Positions 8,868-17,313 of a DNA stretch of 64,000 nucleotides are shown in pieces; the first letter of the stretch is position 1, and every line of letters begins with the position of its first letter. Source of the stretch: Streptomyces sp. CB02261 (GTDB taxonomy: Bacteria > Actinomycetota > Actinomycetes > Streptomycetales > Streptomycetaceae). A program made the translations under genes and the position numbers. The stretch lies in assembly GCF_001905665.1 (NCBI RefSeq), contig NZ_LIVX01000015.1, positions 95,300 through 159,299 of the forward strand. Direction: 5' to 3'. Under the pieces are notes generated by a model. The model saw only the letters and a program-made list of their open reading frames with translations, did not search any database and was not told the DNA's origin.

Positions 8868-9200
8868 ATGGATACGGACATCGAGCAGCGCTTCCAGCGG
8901 ATCACGGCCTTCATCGAGGCGCGGTTGACTCCGCTCTTCGACCCCGCGAACGGGAGCGACCACGGGTTCGGGATGGACGACACGTCCCGGGCCCTGCGGG
9001 CCACGCGCTACACCGTGCAGGCCGCGGCGGCCGTCGGCGGGCTCGTGGAGAAGCGGGAGTCGCCGGAACTGCGGCCCGTGGTGGACCAGGCGCTCGAACA
9101 GAACTGGGACGTGCTGCGTTCCATCGCCCGGATGTGGGAGGACCACCCCGACTTCCAGAAGGAGTTCAAGGCCCACTCCTGGGACGTCGTCGGGGTCTGA
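8868..9200 (+). CDS. Small conserved protein, unknown function
   Basis: 110 residues; ATG 8868 is 7 nt after a GGAAAGGGGG ribosome site, so the in-frame GTG/ATG codons upstream are not needed. The sequence is all-alpha, acidic, without Cys, signal peptide or membrane helix. I do not recognise a named domain. It starts 10 nt after the GNAT gene, which suggests a two-gene transcript. Confidence 0.65.
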   Translation: MDTDIEQRFQRITAFIEARLTPLFDPANGSDHGFGMDDTSRALRATRYTVQAAAAVGGLVEKRESPELRPVVDQALEQNWDVLRSIARMWEDHPDFQKEFKAHSWDVVGV

Positions 9201-9244
9201 GCCCGGGGACGGGAGACGCCACCGGCGCCCGGTGGCCCGGGGGC

Positions 9245-9325
9245 CGGTGGCATCCGGGCGGCCCCGGTGCCGGGGGGCGGTGACGTCCCGGCGGCCCCGT
9301 TGCGGGGAGCCGGTGACGTCTCTCG
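9245..9325. repeat. Intergenic tandem repeat (33 bp x 2.5)
   Basis: CGGTG followed by a GC-rich block recurs at 9245, 9278 and 9311, an exact 33-bp period. It lies in the gap between two convergent genes, next to the 3' end of the minus-strand oxidoreductase at 9333. Confidence 0.7.
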
Positions 9326-9332
9326 CCTGTTC

Positions 9333-10331
9333 CTACGGCACCAGCACCACCTTGCCCACCGTGCCCCTGGTCTCCAGCGCGCGGTGGGCGCCCGCCGCGT
9401 CCGCGAGCGGGAAGCGGTGGACCGCCGGGCGGAGGGTGCCGGTGGCCGCCGCGTCGAGGGCGGCGAGTTCCAGCGCGCGGACGTCGCCGCCCGCCTTCTG
9501 GATCATGACGGGGCCGAGGACGGACTCCGAGGTGATGCCGCGCGCGGCGAGTTCCTCCGGGGTGAAGGTGAGCGCCTCGCCGTCGTGGAGGCCGGCGCCG
9601 GACCAGCCGAAGACGATGTGCCGTCCGCCCTTGCCGAGGAGGCCGACGGCGGCCCGGCCGGTGTCACCGCCGACCGAGTCGTAGACGACGGTGGCGGTCC
9701 GGTCGCCCAGGTACGCGCGGACCTTCTCCGGCCAGTCGGGCTCCTTGTAGTCGACGGCCAGGTCGGCGCCGTTCTCCTGGACGAGGGCGACCTTCGCGGG
9801 ACCGCCGGCCAGGCCGATGACGGTGGCGCCGGCGTTCTTGGCGAACTGGACGAGCAGGGTGCCGATGCCGCCGGCGGCGGCGGGCACGATCGCCACGGAT
9901 TCGGGGCCGAGTTCGGTGAACTGGAGGATGCCCAGGGTGGTGCGGCCGGTGCCGATCATGGCGACGGCCTCCGCCTCGCCGAGGTGGTCGGGCAGGGCGT
10001 GCAGGCGGGCGGCGTCGGTGACGGCGAGTTCGGCGTACCCGCCGGGGTTCATGCCGAGGTGGGCCACGACCCGCTTGCCGAGCCACGCCGGGTCGGTGCC
10101 CTCGCCGAGGGCGTCGACGGTGCCGGCGACCTCGCGGCCCGGGACGGTCGGCAGGGCGGCGGGCGCCGGGAACGGGCCCGTCATCCCCTCGCGGAGCGCG
10201 GTGTCGAGGAGGTGCACGCCGGCCGCCGCGACCCGGACGCGGACCTGGCCGGGGCCCGGCACGGGGTCGGGCGTCTCCTCGTACGTGAGGTTCTCGGCGG
10301 GGCCGAAGGCGTGGAGGCGGATGGCGTGCAT
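9333..10331 (-). CDS. Zinc-independent MDR quinone oxidoreductase, predicted SoxR target
   Basis: 332 residues of the medium-chain dehydrogenase family, quinone-oxidoreductase branch: N-terminal GroES-like fold with PGREVAGTV, cofactor domain with VPAAAGGIGTLLVQFAK (NADPH loop) and a C-terminal helix ending GTVGKVVLVP. Structural and catalytic zinc cysteines are absent, as expected for this branch. About 90 bp upstream is a near-ideal SoxR palindrome, so the enzyme probably reduces quinones or redox-cycling metabolites when SoxR is oxidised. From memory, S. coelicolor has a SoxR-controlled quinone reductase in a comparable position. Confidence 0.88.
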   Translation of the reverse strand: MHAIRLHAFGPAENLTYEETPDPVPGPGQVRVRVAAAGVHLLDTALREGMTGPFPAPAALPTVPGREVAGTVDALGEGTDPAWLGKRVVAHLGMNPGGYAELAVTDAARLHALPDHLGEAEAVAMIGTGRTTLGILQFTELGPESVAIVPAAAGGIGTLLVQFAKNAGATVIGLAGGPAKVALVQENGADLAVDYKEPDWPEKVRAYLGDRTATVVYDSVGGDTGRAAVGLLGKGGRHIVFGWSGAGLHDGEALTFTPEELAARGITSESVLGPVMIQKAGGDVRALELAALDAAATGTLRPAVHRFPLADAAGAHRALETRGTVGKVVLVP

Positions 10332-10420
10332 GGCGGATCCCCTGTCGTCGTACGGATGGGTGTGCGCGGTCGTGCGGTGACGGTGTCCGCGCGGGTCGTG
10401 CGGTGACAGGGCAAGCCTCT

Positions 10421-10442
10421 GACCTCAAGCATGGTTGAGGTC
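10421..10442 (-). promoter_or_regulatory. SoxR-type operator and MerR-type promoter
   Basis: Perfect 8-bp inverted repeat GACCTCAA / TTGAGGTC with a 6-nt centre. On the minus strand a TTGACC -35 (10444-10439) and GAGGCT -10 (10419-10414) flank it with 19-nt spacing, the long spacer expected of MerR-family activated promoters. The arms match the known CCTCAA...TTGAGG core of SoxR boxes. Confidence 0.8.
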
Positions 10443-10480
10443 AAGGGGGTGGTGGGGAGACCCGCCGTGCACGCCCCGAG

Positions 10481-10540
10481 TCACGCCCGCCACGCGCCCC
10501 GCGTCACGCCCGCCGCGCGCCCCGCGTCACGCCCGCCGCA
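10481..10540. repeat. Tandem repeat spanning a stop codon (23 bp x 2.6)
   Basis: Units beginning TCACGCCCGCC start at 10481, 10504 and 10527. The third contains the stop codon (complement of TCA at 10527-10529) of the minus-strand flavoprotein gene, so two extra stop regions lie downstream of it. Confidence 0.8.
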
Positions 10541-11699
10541 CGGCCAAGTGGTCCGCGCGCAGCGCCAGCGACACCGCCTCGACCGCGCTCGTGAACGACA
10601 CCTCCGACAGCACGCCCGGCGCCGCCACCTGGTCGCCCACCAGGTACACGCCGTCGCCCCGGTCGACGGCCGGCCGGTCGCGCCAGGTCGTGCCCGGGCG
10701 GTCGACCGCCCCCGTACGCCCCTGGGACATCGCCTCCCGCCGCCACACCGTCCGCTCGCGCCAGCCGGGGAAGCCCAGGTCGAGGAGGCGTTCGGCGTGG
10801 GCGACGCCGTCCGCCTTGGCCGCGTCCGGGCCGACGGGCAGCTGTGCCTGGATCAGCTGCTGCCCTGCCGGGGCGAGTGAGGGGTCCTGGGCCGTGAACC
10901 GTTCGATCCAGCCGGGCTCGTCCAGGTCGGAGATCACGAACGGGTCCCCCTTGCGGCTCCGCAGCGCCAGGTCGAGCAGGACCGTACGGCCGCTCTCCCA
11001 GGTCAGCGACGGGTCGTCGAGGAGCCGGGCGGCGGCGGGCAGGGAGGTGGCGACGATCACCGGTCCCTCGCCCCCCGGAAGGTCGTCGAGGCGCTCGACG
11101 CGCGACGACGTCTCGATCCGTACGCCCGCCTCCCACGCGCGCGCGACCATCCGCTCGATCAGCTCGCCCCAGCCGCCGCGCACGTAGTGCGCCTCGGGCG
11201 GTACGGCGGCGGCCCGGTGCAGCCGTTCCTGCACGAAGCGGGCGGAGAGCGCGCCCGGGTCGTGGTGGAAGAGCGCGACCCCGGCGTACGCGGCGGCCAC
11301 CCGCGCCGCCCGCTCGCCCGCGAGCCCGGTGGCCCAGGTGCGGAAGTCGAGGTCCACGGGGGCCTTGTCGGCGGTCCGCAGGGACTGCCGCAGCAGGCCG
11401 AGCGGGGGGGTGCGGCGCAGGGCGCCGCCGCGGTGGAATCGGAACCGGAGGCCTTCGGCGGGCGGCAGCGGGGCCAGCGGCCCCAGGAGACCGCGCTGCT
11501 TGAGCCAGGTCCAGTGCGGGCCGCCGGCGTAGAGCGCGTGCGGACCCTCGTTGGTGCGGTAGGTGCCCTCGGCCGTACGGGCCCGGCCGCCGGGGGTCCG
11601 GTGCGCCTCGTGCACGGTCACCCTGGTGCCGGCCTCGGCGGCGGTGATGGCCGCGGTCAGTCCCGCGAATCCGCCGCCGATGATCGTGAGCTTCCGCAT
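10527..11699 (-). CDS. FAD-dependent amine oxidase / phytoene-desaturase-like protein
   Basis: 390 residues. N-terminal Rossmann motif LTIIGGGFAGLTAAITAAEAG followed by VHEAHRTPGGRART, the standard start of the phytoene desaturase, protoporphyrinogen oxidase and amine oxidase superfamily; near the C-terminus DGVYLVGDQVAAPGVLSEVSFTSA supplies the second FAD contact. It is shorter than true carotenoid desaturases and no crt genes are nearby, so the substrate is open. ATG 11699 has a GGGAG site 7 nt upstream. Confidence 0.8.
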   Translation of the reverse strand: MRKLTIIGGGFAGLTAAITAAEAGTRVTVHEAHRTPGGRARTAEGTYRTNEGPHALYAGGPHWTWLKQRGLLGPLAPLPPAEGLRFRFHRGGALRRTPPLGLLRQSLRTADKAPVDLDFRTWATGLAGERAARVAAAYAGVALFHHDPGALSARFVQERLHRAAAVPPEAHYVRGGWGELIERMVARAWEAGVRIETSSRVERLDDLPGGEGPVIVATSLPAAARLLDDPSLTWESGRTVLLDLALRSRKGDPFVISDLDEPGWIERFTAQDPSLAPAGQQLIQAQLPVGPDAAKADGVAHAERLLDLGFPGWRERTVWRREAMSQGRTGAVDRPGTTWRDRPAVDRGDGVYLVGDQVAAPGVLSEVSFTSAVEAVSLALRADHLAVRRA

Positions 11700-11806
11700 G
11701 TCCGTCTCCCTCGTGTCGGGCTCGTGACCTTCTGAACGGGGACGGGGGACGGGGGCGCGTTCGTGACATCGGAGGCGTTGTCAGTGGCGTACATCACCAT
11801 GGGGGC

Positions 11807-12481
11807 ATGGCGACGACGCGGAAGAAGAAGGCGGCGGTGGTGGGCGCCCGGCGGCCGGAGGTGCGGCTTCCTCCCCTGGAGGTGTACGAGGGCGGCCTCG
11901 CGCCGGACGGGGACTACGACGGCCTCGAACTGGCCGGGCTCGATCTGGCGGGGCAGTCGGGGGAGGGCGCCCGGTTCCTGGACTGCGCGCTCCGCGAGTG
12001 CGGGCTCGACGAGGCGCGCCTGACGGGGGCGCGGTTCCTCGACTCGGTGCTGACGGGCGTACGGGGCGTGGGGACGGTCCTGGCCGGGGCGCAGCTGCGG
12101 GACGTGGAGGTCGTGGACGCGCGGCTCGGCGGGGCGCAGCTGCACGGGGCGGTGCTGGAGCGGGTCGTGGTGCGGGGAGGGAAGAGCGACTATCTGAACC
12201 TGAGGGCGGCGAAGCTGAAGGACGTCGTCTTCGAGAGCTGCGTGCTGAGCGAGCCCGACTTCGGGGGCGCGGTGCTGGAGCGGGTGGAGTTCGTGGACTG
12301 CGTGCTCACGGGCGTGGACTTCAGCGGGGCCCGGCTCAAGGACGTGGACCTGAGAGGGGTGCAGCGCCTGGAGATCGAGCGCGGGGTGGAGTCGCTGGCG
12401 GGCGCCGTGATCTCGACGGCCCAGCTCTTCGACCTGGCACCGCTGCTCGCGGCGAAGCTGGGGGTGCGGGTGGAGGGGTGA
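11807..12481 (+). CDS. Pentapeptide-repeat protein
   Basis: 224 residues with a tract of A(D/N)LXX-type pentapeptides from about residue 40 to 200 (for example LAGLDLAGQ, LTGARFLDS, GAQLRDVEV, FSGARLKDVDL), which form a right-handed quadrilateral beta-helix. The lysine-rich start (ATTRKKKAAV) is cytoplasmic. Members such as MfpA and Qnr mimic DNA and protect gyrase; most Streptomyces members have no assigned role and nothing here points to gyrase. Confidence 0.85.
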   Translation: MATTRKKKAAVVGARRPEVRLPPLEVYEGGLAPDGDYDGLELAGLDLAGQSGEGARFLDCALRECGLDEARLTGARFLDSVLTGVRGVGTVLAGAQLRDVEVVDARLGGAQLHGAVLERVVVRGGKSDYLNLRAAKLKDVVFESCVLSEPDFGGAVLERVEFVDCVLTGVDFSGARLKDVDLRGVQRLEIERGVESLAGAVISTAQLFDLAPLLAAKLGVRVEG

Positions 12482-12595
12482 GGCCCGTCACCGGGGCCTG
12501 CGGCGGGGCGGGGGGGGCGGGGGTTCGCAGGGGGTCTGCGGGGGAGCGGGGGCTCGCCCGGTGGTCTGGGGCATGCGAGGGGGCGGCCCGCTGGG

Positions 12596-12690
12596 CCCGG
12601 TGGTCCTACGACTGGCGGGGGCCCGGCGCCCGGGGGCCAGACCCGGCATCGGGGAGGCGGCCGGCCCGATGGTCCTACGGCAGGCGGGGG
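12596..12690. repeat. Duplicated gene 3' end (26 bp, two clear copies)
   Basis: CCCGRTGGTCCTACG blocks at 12596 and 12665 include a copy of the stop codon of the minus-strand gene ending at 12675; a third, worn copy starts near 12557. The rest of the 190-bp gap from 12482 is G-rich low-complexity sequence with no gene. Confidence 0.7.
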
Positions 12691-13175
12691 AAGCGGGCCT
12701 GGAGGGTCCAGACGGCCGGGTTGTCGGCGAGGCCGTCGTGCATGTCGGTGAGGTCGGCGATCAGGTCGTGCAGGAAGTCGCGGGCCTCGCGGCGCAGCGC
12801 GGAGTGGTTGAAGGTGAGCGGCGGCTCGTCGCCCGGCATCCAGTCGGCCTCGACGTCCACCCAGCCGAAGCGGCGCTCGAAGAGCATCCGGTCCGAGGAC
12901 TCGGTGAAGTCGAGCTCCGCGTACTGCGGCCGGGAGGAGCGGTTGCCGCGCGGGTCCTGGTCGAGCTGCTCGACGATGTCGCACAGCGCCCACGCGAAGT
13001 CGAGCACCGGCACCCATCCCCAGGCTGTGGACACCTCCCGGTCCGCCTTGGTGTCGGCGAGGTACACGTCCCCGCAGAACAGGTCGTGGCGCAGCGCGTG
13101 GACGTCCGCGTGGCGGTAGTCGGTCTGCGGCGGGTCGGGGAAGCGACGCGAGAGGGAGTAGCCGATGTCGAGCAC
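12675..13175 (-). CDS. Conserved hypothetical protein
   Basis: 166 residues from a GTG at 13175 (start VLDIGYSLSRRFPDPP); an in-frame start at 13238 would add 21 Arg/Ser-rich residues that look non-coding, and neither has a strong ribosome site. Acidic protein with many Trp, Asp and His (HADVHALRHDLF, WALCDIVEQLDQ) and no membrane segment. I recall similar Streptomyces proteins without an assigned function. It is read divergently from nothing and lies downstream of the FAD monooxygenase on the other side of its promoter region. Confidence 0.6.
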   Translation of the reverse strand: MLDIGYSLSRRFPDPPQTDYRHADVHALRHDLFCGDVYLADTKADREVSTAWGWVPVLDFAWALCDIVEQLDQDPRGNRSSRPQYAELDFTESSDRMLFERRFGWVDVEADWMPGDEPPLTFNHSALRREARDFLHDLIADLTDMHDGLADNPAVWTLQARFPRLP

Positions 13176-13247
13176 GGAACCGATGGTGTCACGGCGCCGG
13201 GCCGGCCTCGTACGCGAGGACGAACGGCCGCACCCCACCCGTGGCGC

Positions 13248-14453
13248 TCAGCGGCGGCCCTGGGTCGCGCGGGCCAGGCGGGGGCCCAGCCAGCGCTTGA
13301 GGCGGCGGAGGGGTTCCAGTTGCTCGGCGGCGCGGTCGAGGCGGTAGTACAGCTGCGGCGGGACGTGGGGGAGCAGCGGCGAGTGGCGCTGGCCGAGGAG
13401 GGCGAACATGTGGGCCGGCTCCAGGCGCATGTAGCGGGGCAGGTTCTCGTACCACCGGGCGCTGTAGCGGGCCGCGCTCTGGGCGGAGAGGAGCTCGGCG
13501 CGGCGCCGCTTCCCGTACGTGGTGAGGGCCGTGTCGAGGTCGGTGTGCGCGCGCAGGGCGTCCGCGAGGGCGAGCGCGTCCTCCAGGGCCAGGGTGGTGC
13601 CGGCGCCGATCGAGTAGTGCGTGGTGTGGGCGGCGTCGCCGAGGAGGACCAGGTTGCCCCGGTGCCAGACCCGGTTGGTGAGCGTGCGGAAGGTGAGCCA
13701 CTGGGCGGCGCCGTCGGCGCGGTCGCGGCCGATCAGCTCGTGCCCGTCGAGGAGGTCGTGGAAGAGCTTCTCCAGGAACCGGAGGCTGTCGGTCTCGCCG
13801 CGCGTGTCGAGACCGAGGCCCGTCCACGTCTCCGGGGAGCACTCGACGACACAGGTGGAGCGCTCGCCGCTGAAGCCGTAGGCGTAGCACCAGATCCAGC
13901 CGTGCTCGGTCTCCTTGAACGCGAAGCTGAAGGAGTCGAAGACCTTGGTGGTGCCGAGCCAGATGTACGGGTTGCGGCCGCTCACGACCTCGCTGCCGAA
14001 GTGGTCGGCGTGCGCCTCGCGGAGCACGCTGTTCACCCCGTCGGCGGCCACGACCAGATCCGCGCCGGCCAGTTCGGGCGCGTCCGCGCCGGGGATGTCG
14101 TGCTCGAACTCGACCCGTACGCCGAGCTCCCGGGCCCGGTCGGCGAGCAGCGCGAGCATCCGCCGCCGTCCGATGCCGAAGCCGGCGTCGCCGCGGTGGA
14201 CGGTCCGCTCGTCACGGACGATCGCGACCCCGTCGTTCCAGGTCACGGAGGCCTCCGCGACGGCCGCCGCGGACTCCGGGTCGCCCGCGCGCAGCTTGTC
14301 GAGCAGCCCGGCCCAGTACGTCACGCCCCAGCCGTACGTGGAACCCGCCGGGTTCCGCTCGTACACGGCGACGTCGTGCGCCGGGTCCTGCCGCTTCAGC
14401 AGGATCGAGAGGTAGAGGCCGGCGGGACCGCCGCCGACGATCGCGAGCTTCAC
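13248..14453 (-). CDS. FAD-dependent aromatic monooxygenase (PHBH-type)
   Basis: 401 residues from GTG 14453, chosen because GGGAG lies 5 nt upstream. Group A flavoprotein hydroxylase: LAIVGGGPAGLYLSILL (FAD ADP loop), AGADLVVAADGVNS (DG motif) and LVLLGDAAHTTHYSIGAGTTLALEDALAL (GD motif, ribityl contact). The sequence resembles the N-terminal half of 2-aminobenzoyl-CoA and salicylyl-CoA monooxygenases, so an aromatic acid or CoA thioester substrate is plausible. An 8-bp inverted repeat with a 12-nt spacer sits about 40 nt upstream, suggesting local repression. Confidence 0.82.
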   Translation of the reverse strand: MKLAIVGGGPAGLYLSILLKRQDPAHDVAVYERNPAGSTYGWGVTYWAGLLDKLRAGDPESAAAVAEASVTWNDGVAIVRDERTVHRGDAGFGIGRRRMLALLADRARELGVRVEFEHDIPGADAPELAGADLVVAADGVNSVLREAHADHFGSEVVSGRNPYIWLGTTKVFDSFSFAFKETEHGWIWCYAYGFSGERSTCVVECSPETWTGLGLDTRGETDSLRFLEKLFHDLLDGHELIGRDRADGAAQWLTFRTLTNRVWHRGNLVLLGDAAHTTHYSIGAGTTLALEDALALADALRAHTDLDTALTTYGKRRRAELLSAQSAARYSARWYENLPRYMRLEPAHMFALLGQRHSPLLPHVPPQLYYRLDRAAEQLEPLRRLKRWLGPRLARATQGRR

Positions 14454-14492
14454 GTGCGCTCCCACTGGACTGACCGAGTCTCAAGACATGAC

Positions 14493-14520
14493 ACCGTGCG
14501 ATGGAACAGCAACGCACGGT
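14493..14520. promoter_or_regulatory. Inverted repeat upstream of the FAD monooxygenase
   Basis: Arms ACCGTGCG and CGCACGGT are perfect complements separated by 12 nt, 40-67 nt before the GTG. The geometry suits a TetR- or MarR-type dimer; no regulator gene adjoins. Confidence 0.45.
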
Positions 14521-14615
14521 AGCAGTGGTGGGGCTTCGCGCACGTACGGGCGCGGAGCACGACACGGCTGAGGGGGTGTGTCTGGTGCAGTCCGGCCGGA
14601 CTGGCAGGGCACCCC

Positions 14616-15236
14616 CTACGGCAGCAGGCGCCGCTCCTTCGCCACGGCCACCGCGCCCGCCCGCGTGTCGACGCCGAGCTTCGCGTAGATCCGGCCGAGG
14701 TGCGTCTTGACCGTCGCCTCGCTGATGAACAGGGCCCGCGCGATCTCGCGGTTGCCGAGGCCCCGCCCGAGCTGGCCCAGGATGTCCCGCTCCCGGTCCG
14801 TGAGGCTCGGCCCCGCCGCGCCCCGCATCCGGTCCATGACCCGGCTGGCGACCGGCGGGGAGAGGGCGGTGCGGCCCTGCGCGGCCGCGTGGATGGCGGC
14901 GAACAGCTCCTCGGGCCGTTCGGCCTTCAGGAGGTAGCCGGTGGCGCCCGCCTCGATCGCCCGGGTGATGTCGGCGTCCGTGTCGTACGTGGTGAGGACG
15001 AGGACGTGGACGCCGGTGGGCGCGATCCGGCGCGTCGCCTCCACGCCGTCGATGCCCGCGCCCAGCTGGAGGTCCATCAGGACGACGTCGGGCGTCAGTT
15101 TCGCCGCCATGGCGACGGCCTCCTCCCCGCTGCCCGCCTCGCCGACGACCTCGATGTCGGGGGTGCTGCCGAGCAGCGCGAGCAGCCCGGCGCGGACGAC
15201 GACGTGATCGTCGCAGAGGAGGATCCGTACGGACAT
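14616..15236 (-). CDS. senR: NarL/LuxR-family response regulator, SenR-like
   Basis: 206 residues. Receiver domain with Asp9/Asp10, phospho-acceptor Asp55 (VVLMDLQLG) and a Lys in YLLKAE, followed by a LuxR-type DNA-binding domain (LTDREREILGQL-like helix start, then GNREIARALFISEATVKTHLGRIYAKLGV). The start codon overlaps the kinase stop (TGATG), so the two are translationally coupled. With the adjacent haem-binding secreted protein this forms the HbpS-SenS-SenR layout described in S. reticuli, where SenR controls redox and iron-stress genes. A palindromic stem (CAGTCCGG / CCGGACTG, 14588-14603) follows the stop. Confidence 0.8.
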   Translation of the reverse strand: MSVRILLCDDHVVVRAGLLALLGSTPDIEVVGEAGSGEEAVAMAAKLTPDVVLMDLQLGAGIDGVEATRRIAPTGVHVLVLTTYDTDADITRAIEAGATGYLLKAERPEELFAAIHAAAQGRTALSPPVASRVMDRMRGAAGPSLTDRERDILGQLGRGLGNREIARALFISEATVKTHLGRIYAKLGVDTRAGAVAVAKERRLLP

Positions 15237-16528
15237 CACGACTCCAGGGACAGCGGGATCGCGGCCGAGAGCACGGTGCCCTCGCCGGGGGTGGACTCGA
15301 CCGTCAGGGTGCCGCCGAGCTGCCGGGCCCGCACGCGCATCGCGGGCAGTCCGTGGCCGCGTACCCCGCCCGGCGTCTCGACGGGGTCGAAGCCGCGGCC
15401 GTCGTCGGCGATGTCCAGGACCACCTGGTCGTCGAGGTACGTCAGGGTCAGGGCGGCGGAGTCGGCGGCGGCGTGCTCGCGGATGTTCGCGAGGGCGCCC
15501 TGCGCGATCCGCAGCAGCGCCGTCTGCACCCGTTCGGGCAGCGGTACGGGCGCCCCGTCCACCCGGAAGGCCGCCGACTCGCGGGCGGCCAGACCGCGCA
15601 GGGCCTCTTCGAGTCCGCCCCCCTCGGCGAGGTCGGCGGGCGCGAGGTCGTGCACGAACCGGCGGGCCTCGGCGAGGTTGCGTTCGGCGATCGCCTCGGC
15701 GGTACGGACATGGCGGCGGGCGGTCGCCGGGTCGCCGTCCCAGGTGCGGTCGGCCGCCTGCAGCAGCATCTGCTGACTCGACAGGCCCTGGGCCAGCGTG
15801 TCGTGGATCTCCATCGACAGCCGCTGGCGCTCCGCGAGGGTGCCCTCGCGGCGCTCGATCGCGGCCAGCTCCCGCCGGGTGCGGATCAGGTCGTCGATGA
15901 GGGCCCGCTGGCGCGCCGCCTGCCGGTCGGAGTACACGAAGACCCCGGTGGCGATGGCGGCGACGGCAGGCGGCGCCACGATCAGGTTGGGGTCCCAGCC
16001 GCCGTGCGCGAGCTGGACCTGCGCGAACACCACGAACACGGTGAGCAGGGCGACCAGGCCGAGGGCCGCACGCGCCGGGAGGGTGCGGAGCCCCGTGTAG
16101 AAGAGCGGCACCGCGCACCAGGCGAAGCTGGGCGCGAGGACGACGAGGAGGATCCAGACCGCGACGACCGTGCCCAGCCAGGCGATCCGGCGCGGGGCGG
16201 CGCGGGTGCCGACGACGGGGCCGAGGAGGTACAGGGAGGCGAGGGCGCCGGAGAGGGCGATGATCCAGGGACTGCGGTCCTCCCAGGGGTGGCGCAGCAG
16301 GAAGCGGGCGAGCGAGGCGCCGAGGAGGAGGAAGAAGGCGATGTGCATGACCCGCGCCAGCCAGGGCGCGTCGGGGTCCCGCTCGGCCTCCGCCGGCAGC
16401 GGCCCGGCACCACCCTCGCCCCGCTGCCCGGTGGCCGCCGGGCGGGGGGTGCGTCCGGCTCGCCGTCCGGGTGTCGCCGGGCGGGTGGCGTTCTCGTCCT
16501 GCCCTCCGGTCTCCTCCGACCGTGTCAC
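15236..16528 (-). CDS. senS: Membrane sensor histidine kinase, SenS-like
   Basis: 430 residues. After a 55-residue disordered cytoplasmic tail come five or six membrane helices (about 60-200) with very short loops, so the sensor has no large extracellular domain. A HisKA_3 dimerisation domain follows with SMEIHDTLAQGLSSQ (phospho-His242) and a HATPase domain with NIREHA, DDGRGFD and GHGLPAMRVRA. A kinase with short loops that relies on a secreted partner is the SenS pattern, in which extracellular HbpS contacts the membrane domain. Upstream and divergent is the hbpS-like gene; a perfect 16-bp palindrome lies between. Confidence 0.82.
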   Translation of the reverse strand: MTRSEETGGQDENATRPATPGRRAGRTPRPAATGQRGEGGAGPLPAEAERDPDAPWLARVMHIAFFLLLGASLARFLLRHPWEDRSPWIIALSGALASLYLLGPVVGTRAAPRRIAWLGTVVAVWILLVVLAPSFAWCAVPLFYTGLRTLPARAALGLVALLTVFVVFAQVQLAHGGWDPNLIVAPPAVAAIATGVFVYSDRQAARQRALIDDLIRTRRELAAIERREGTLAERQRLSMEIHDTLAQGLSSQQMLLQAADRTWDGDPATARRHVRTAEAIAERNLAEARRFVHDLAPADLAEGGGLEEALRGLAARESAAFRVDGAPVPLPERVQTALLRIAQGALANIREHAAADSAALTLTYLDDQVVLDIADDGRGFDPVETPGGVRGHGLPAMRVRARQLGGTLTVESTPGEGTVLSAAIPLSLES

Positions 16529-16597
16529 GTTCCCGCCCTCCTGCCCTTCCGACCTGGGGATATCGGTCCATCCTGGCCCGGTGGGACCACGGCGGCA

Positions 16598-16613
16598 TCA
16601 GCCGATCGGCTGA
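16598..16613. promoter_or_regulatory. 16-bp palindrome between senS and hbpS
   Basis: TCAGCCGATCGGCTGA is a perfect palindrome 70 bp before senS and 157 bp before hbpS. Its position in the divergent promoter region makes it the natural candidate for the SenR binding site; the match to any published SenR site could not be checked. Confidence 0.6.
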
Positions 16614-16769
16614 CCCGGCCGTCCTCCAGTGTGCGCGCGCGGGGCAGCCGGACCGTGGACCGGACGGCCCGGGTTGCGGCCACAGGATGGATCGCAGAGC
16701 GAAGGAACGGCACACCGCCCCGCCGCTCGGCCGACTTCCCCGTACGCACCCCACCTCACGGAGTTCCCC

Positions 16770-17309
16770 ATGAAGAAGATCCTCTTCGGTGCCACCGCCG
16801 CCGCCGTCATCGCCGCCGGTACCTTCGGCGTGGTCTCCGCGAACGCCTCCGCCCCGGCCGCCGCCCCCGCCGCCGCGGTCCGCGCCGACGCCGGCAACGA
16901 CAACCTCCAGCAGTCGACGCACCTGACGATCGAGGCCGCCACGAAGGCCGCCCAGGCCACCCTGGACGCCGCCGAGAAGGAGAACCAGCGCGTCTCCGTC
17001 GCCGTCGTCGACCGCAACGGCAACACCCTCGTCACCCTGCGCGGCGACGGCGCCGGCCCGCAGTCCTACGAGTCCGCCGAGAAGAAGGCGTTCACCGCCG
17101 TCTCCTGGAACGCCCCCACCTCCGAGCTCGCCAAGCGCCTCACCAACGCCCCCAACCTCAAGGACATCCCCGGCACCCTCTTCCTCGCGGGCGGCGCCCC
17201 GGTCACCGCCAAGGGTGCCCCCATCGCCGGCATCGGCGTCGCCGGCGCCCCCTCCGGCGACTTCGACGAGAAGTTCGCCCAGGCGGGCGTCGCCGCCCTC
17301 GGCAAGTAA
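16770..17309 (+). CDS. hbpS: Secreted haem-binding GlcG/HbpS-family protein
   Basis: 179 residues. ATG 16770 with GGAG 6 nt upstream opens a signal peptide (about 1-35, MKKILFG start, Ala-rich). The mature protein is a single GlcG/HbpS (DUF336) domain: LTIEAATKAAQATLDAAEKENQRVSVAVVD, then LRGDGAGPQSYESAEKKAFTAV, then AGGAPVTAKGAPIAGIGVAGA. HbpS in S. reticuli is an octameric extracellular protein that binds haem and iron and switches SenS according to redox state. The adjacent two-component genes support the same role here. A repeat array and a strong terminator follow. Confidence 0.82.
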   Translation: MKKILFGATAAAVIAAGTFGVVSANASAPAAAPAAAVRADAGNDNLQQSTHLTIEAATKAAQATLDAAEKENQRVSVAVVDRNGNTLVTLRGDGAGPQSYESAEKKAFTAVSWNAPTSELAKRLTNAPNLKDIPGTLFLAGGAPVTAKGAPIAGIGVAGAPSGDFDEKFAQAGVAALGK

Positions 17310-17313
17310 GACC

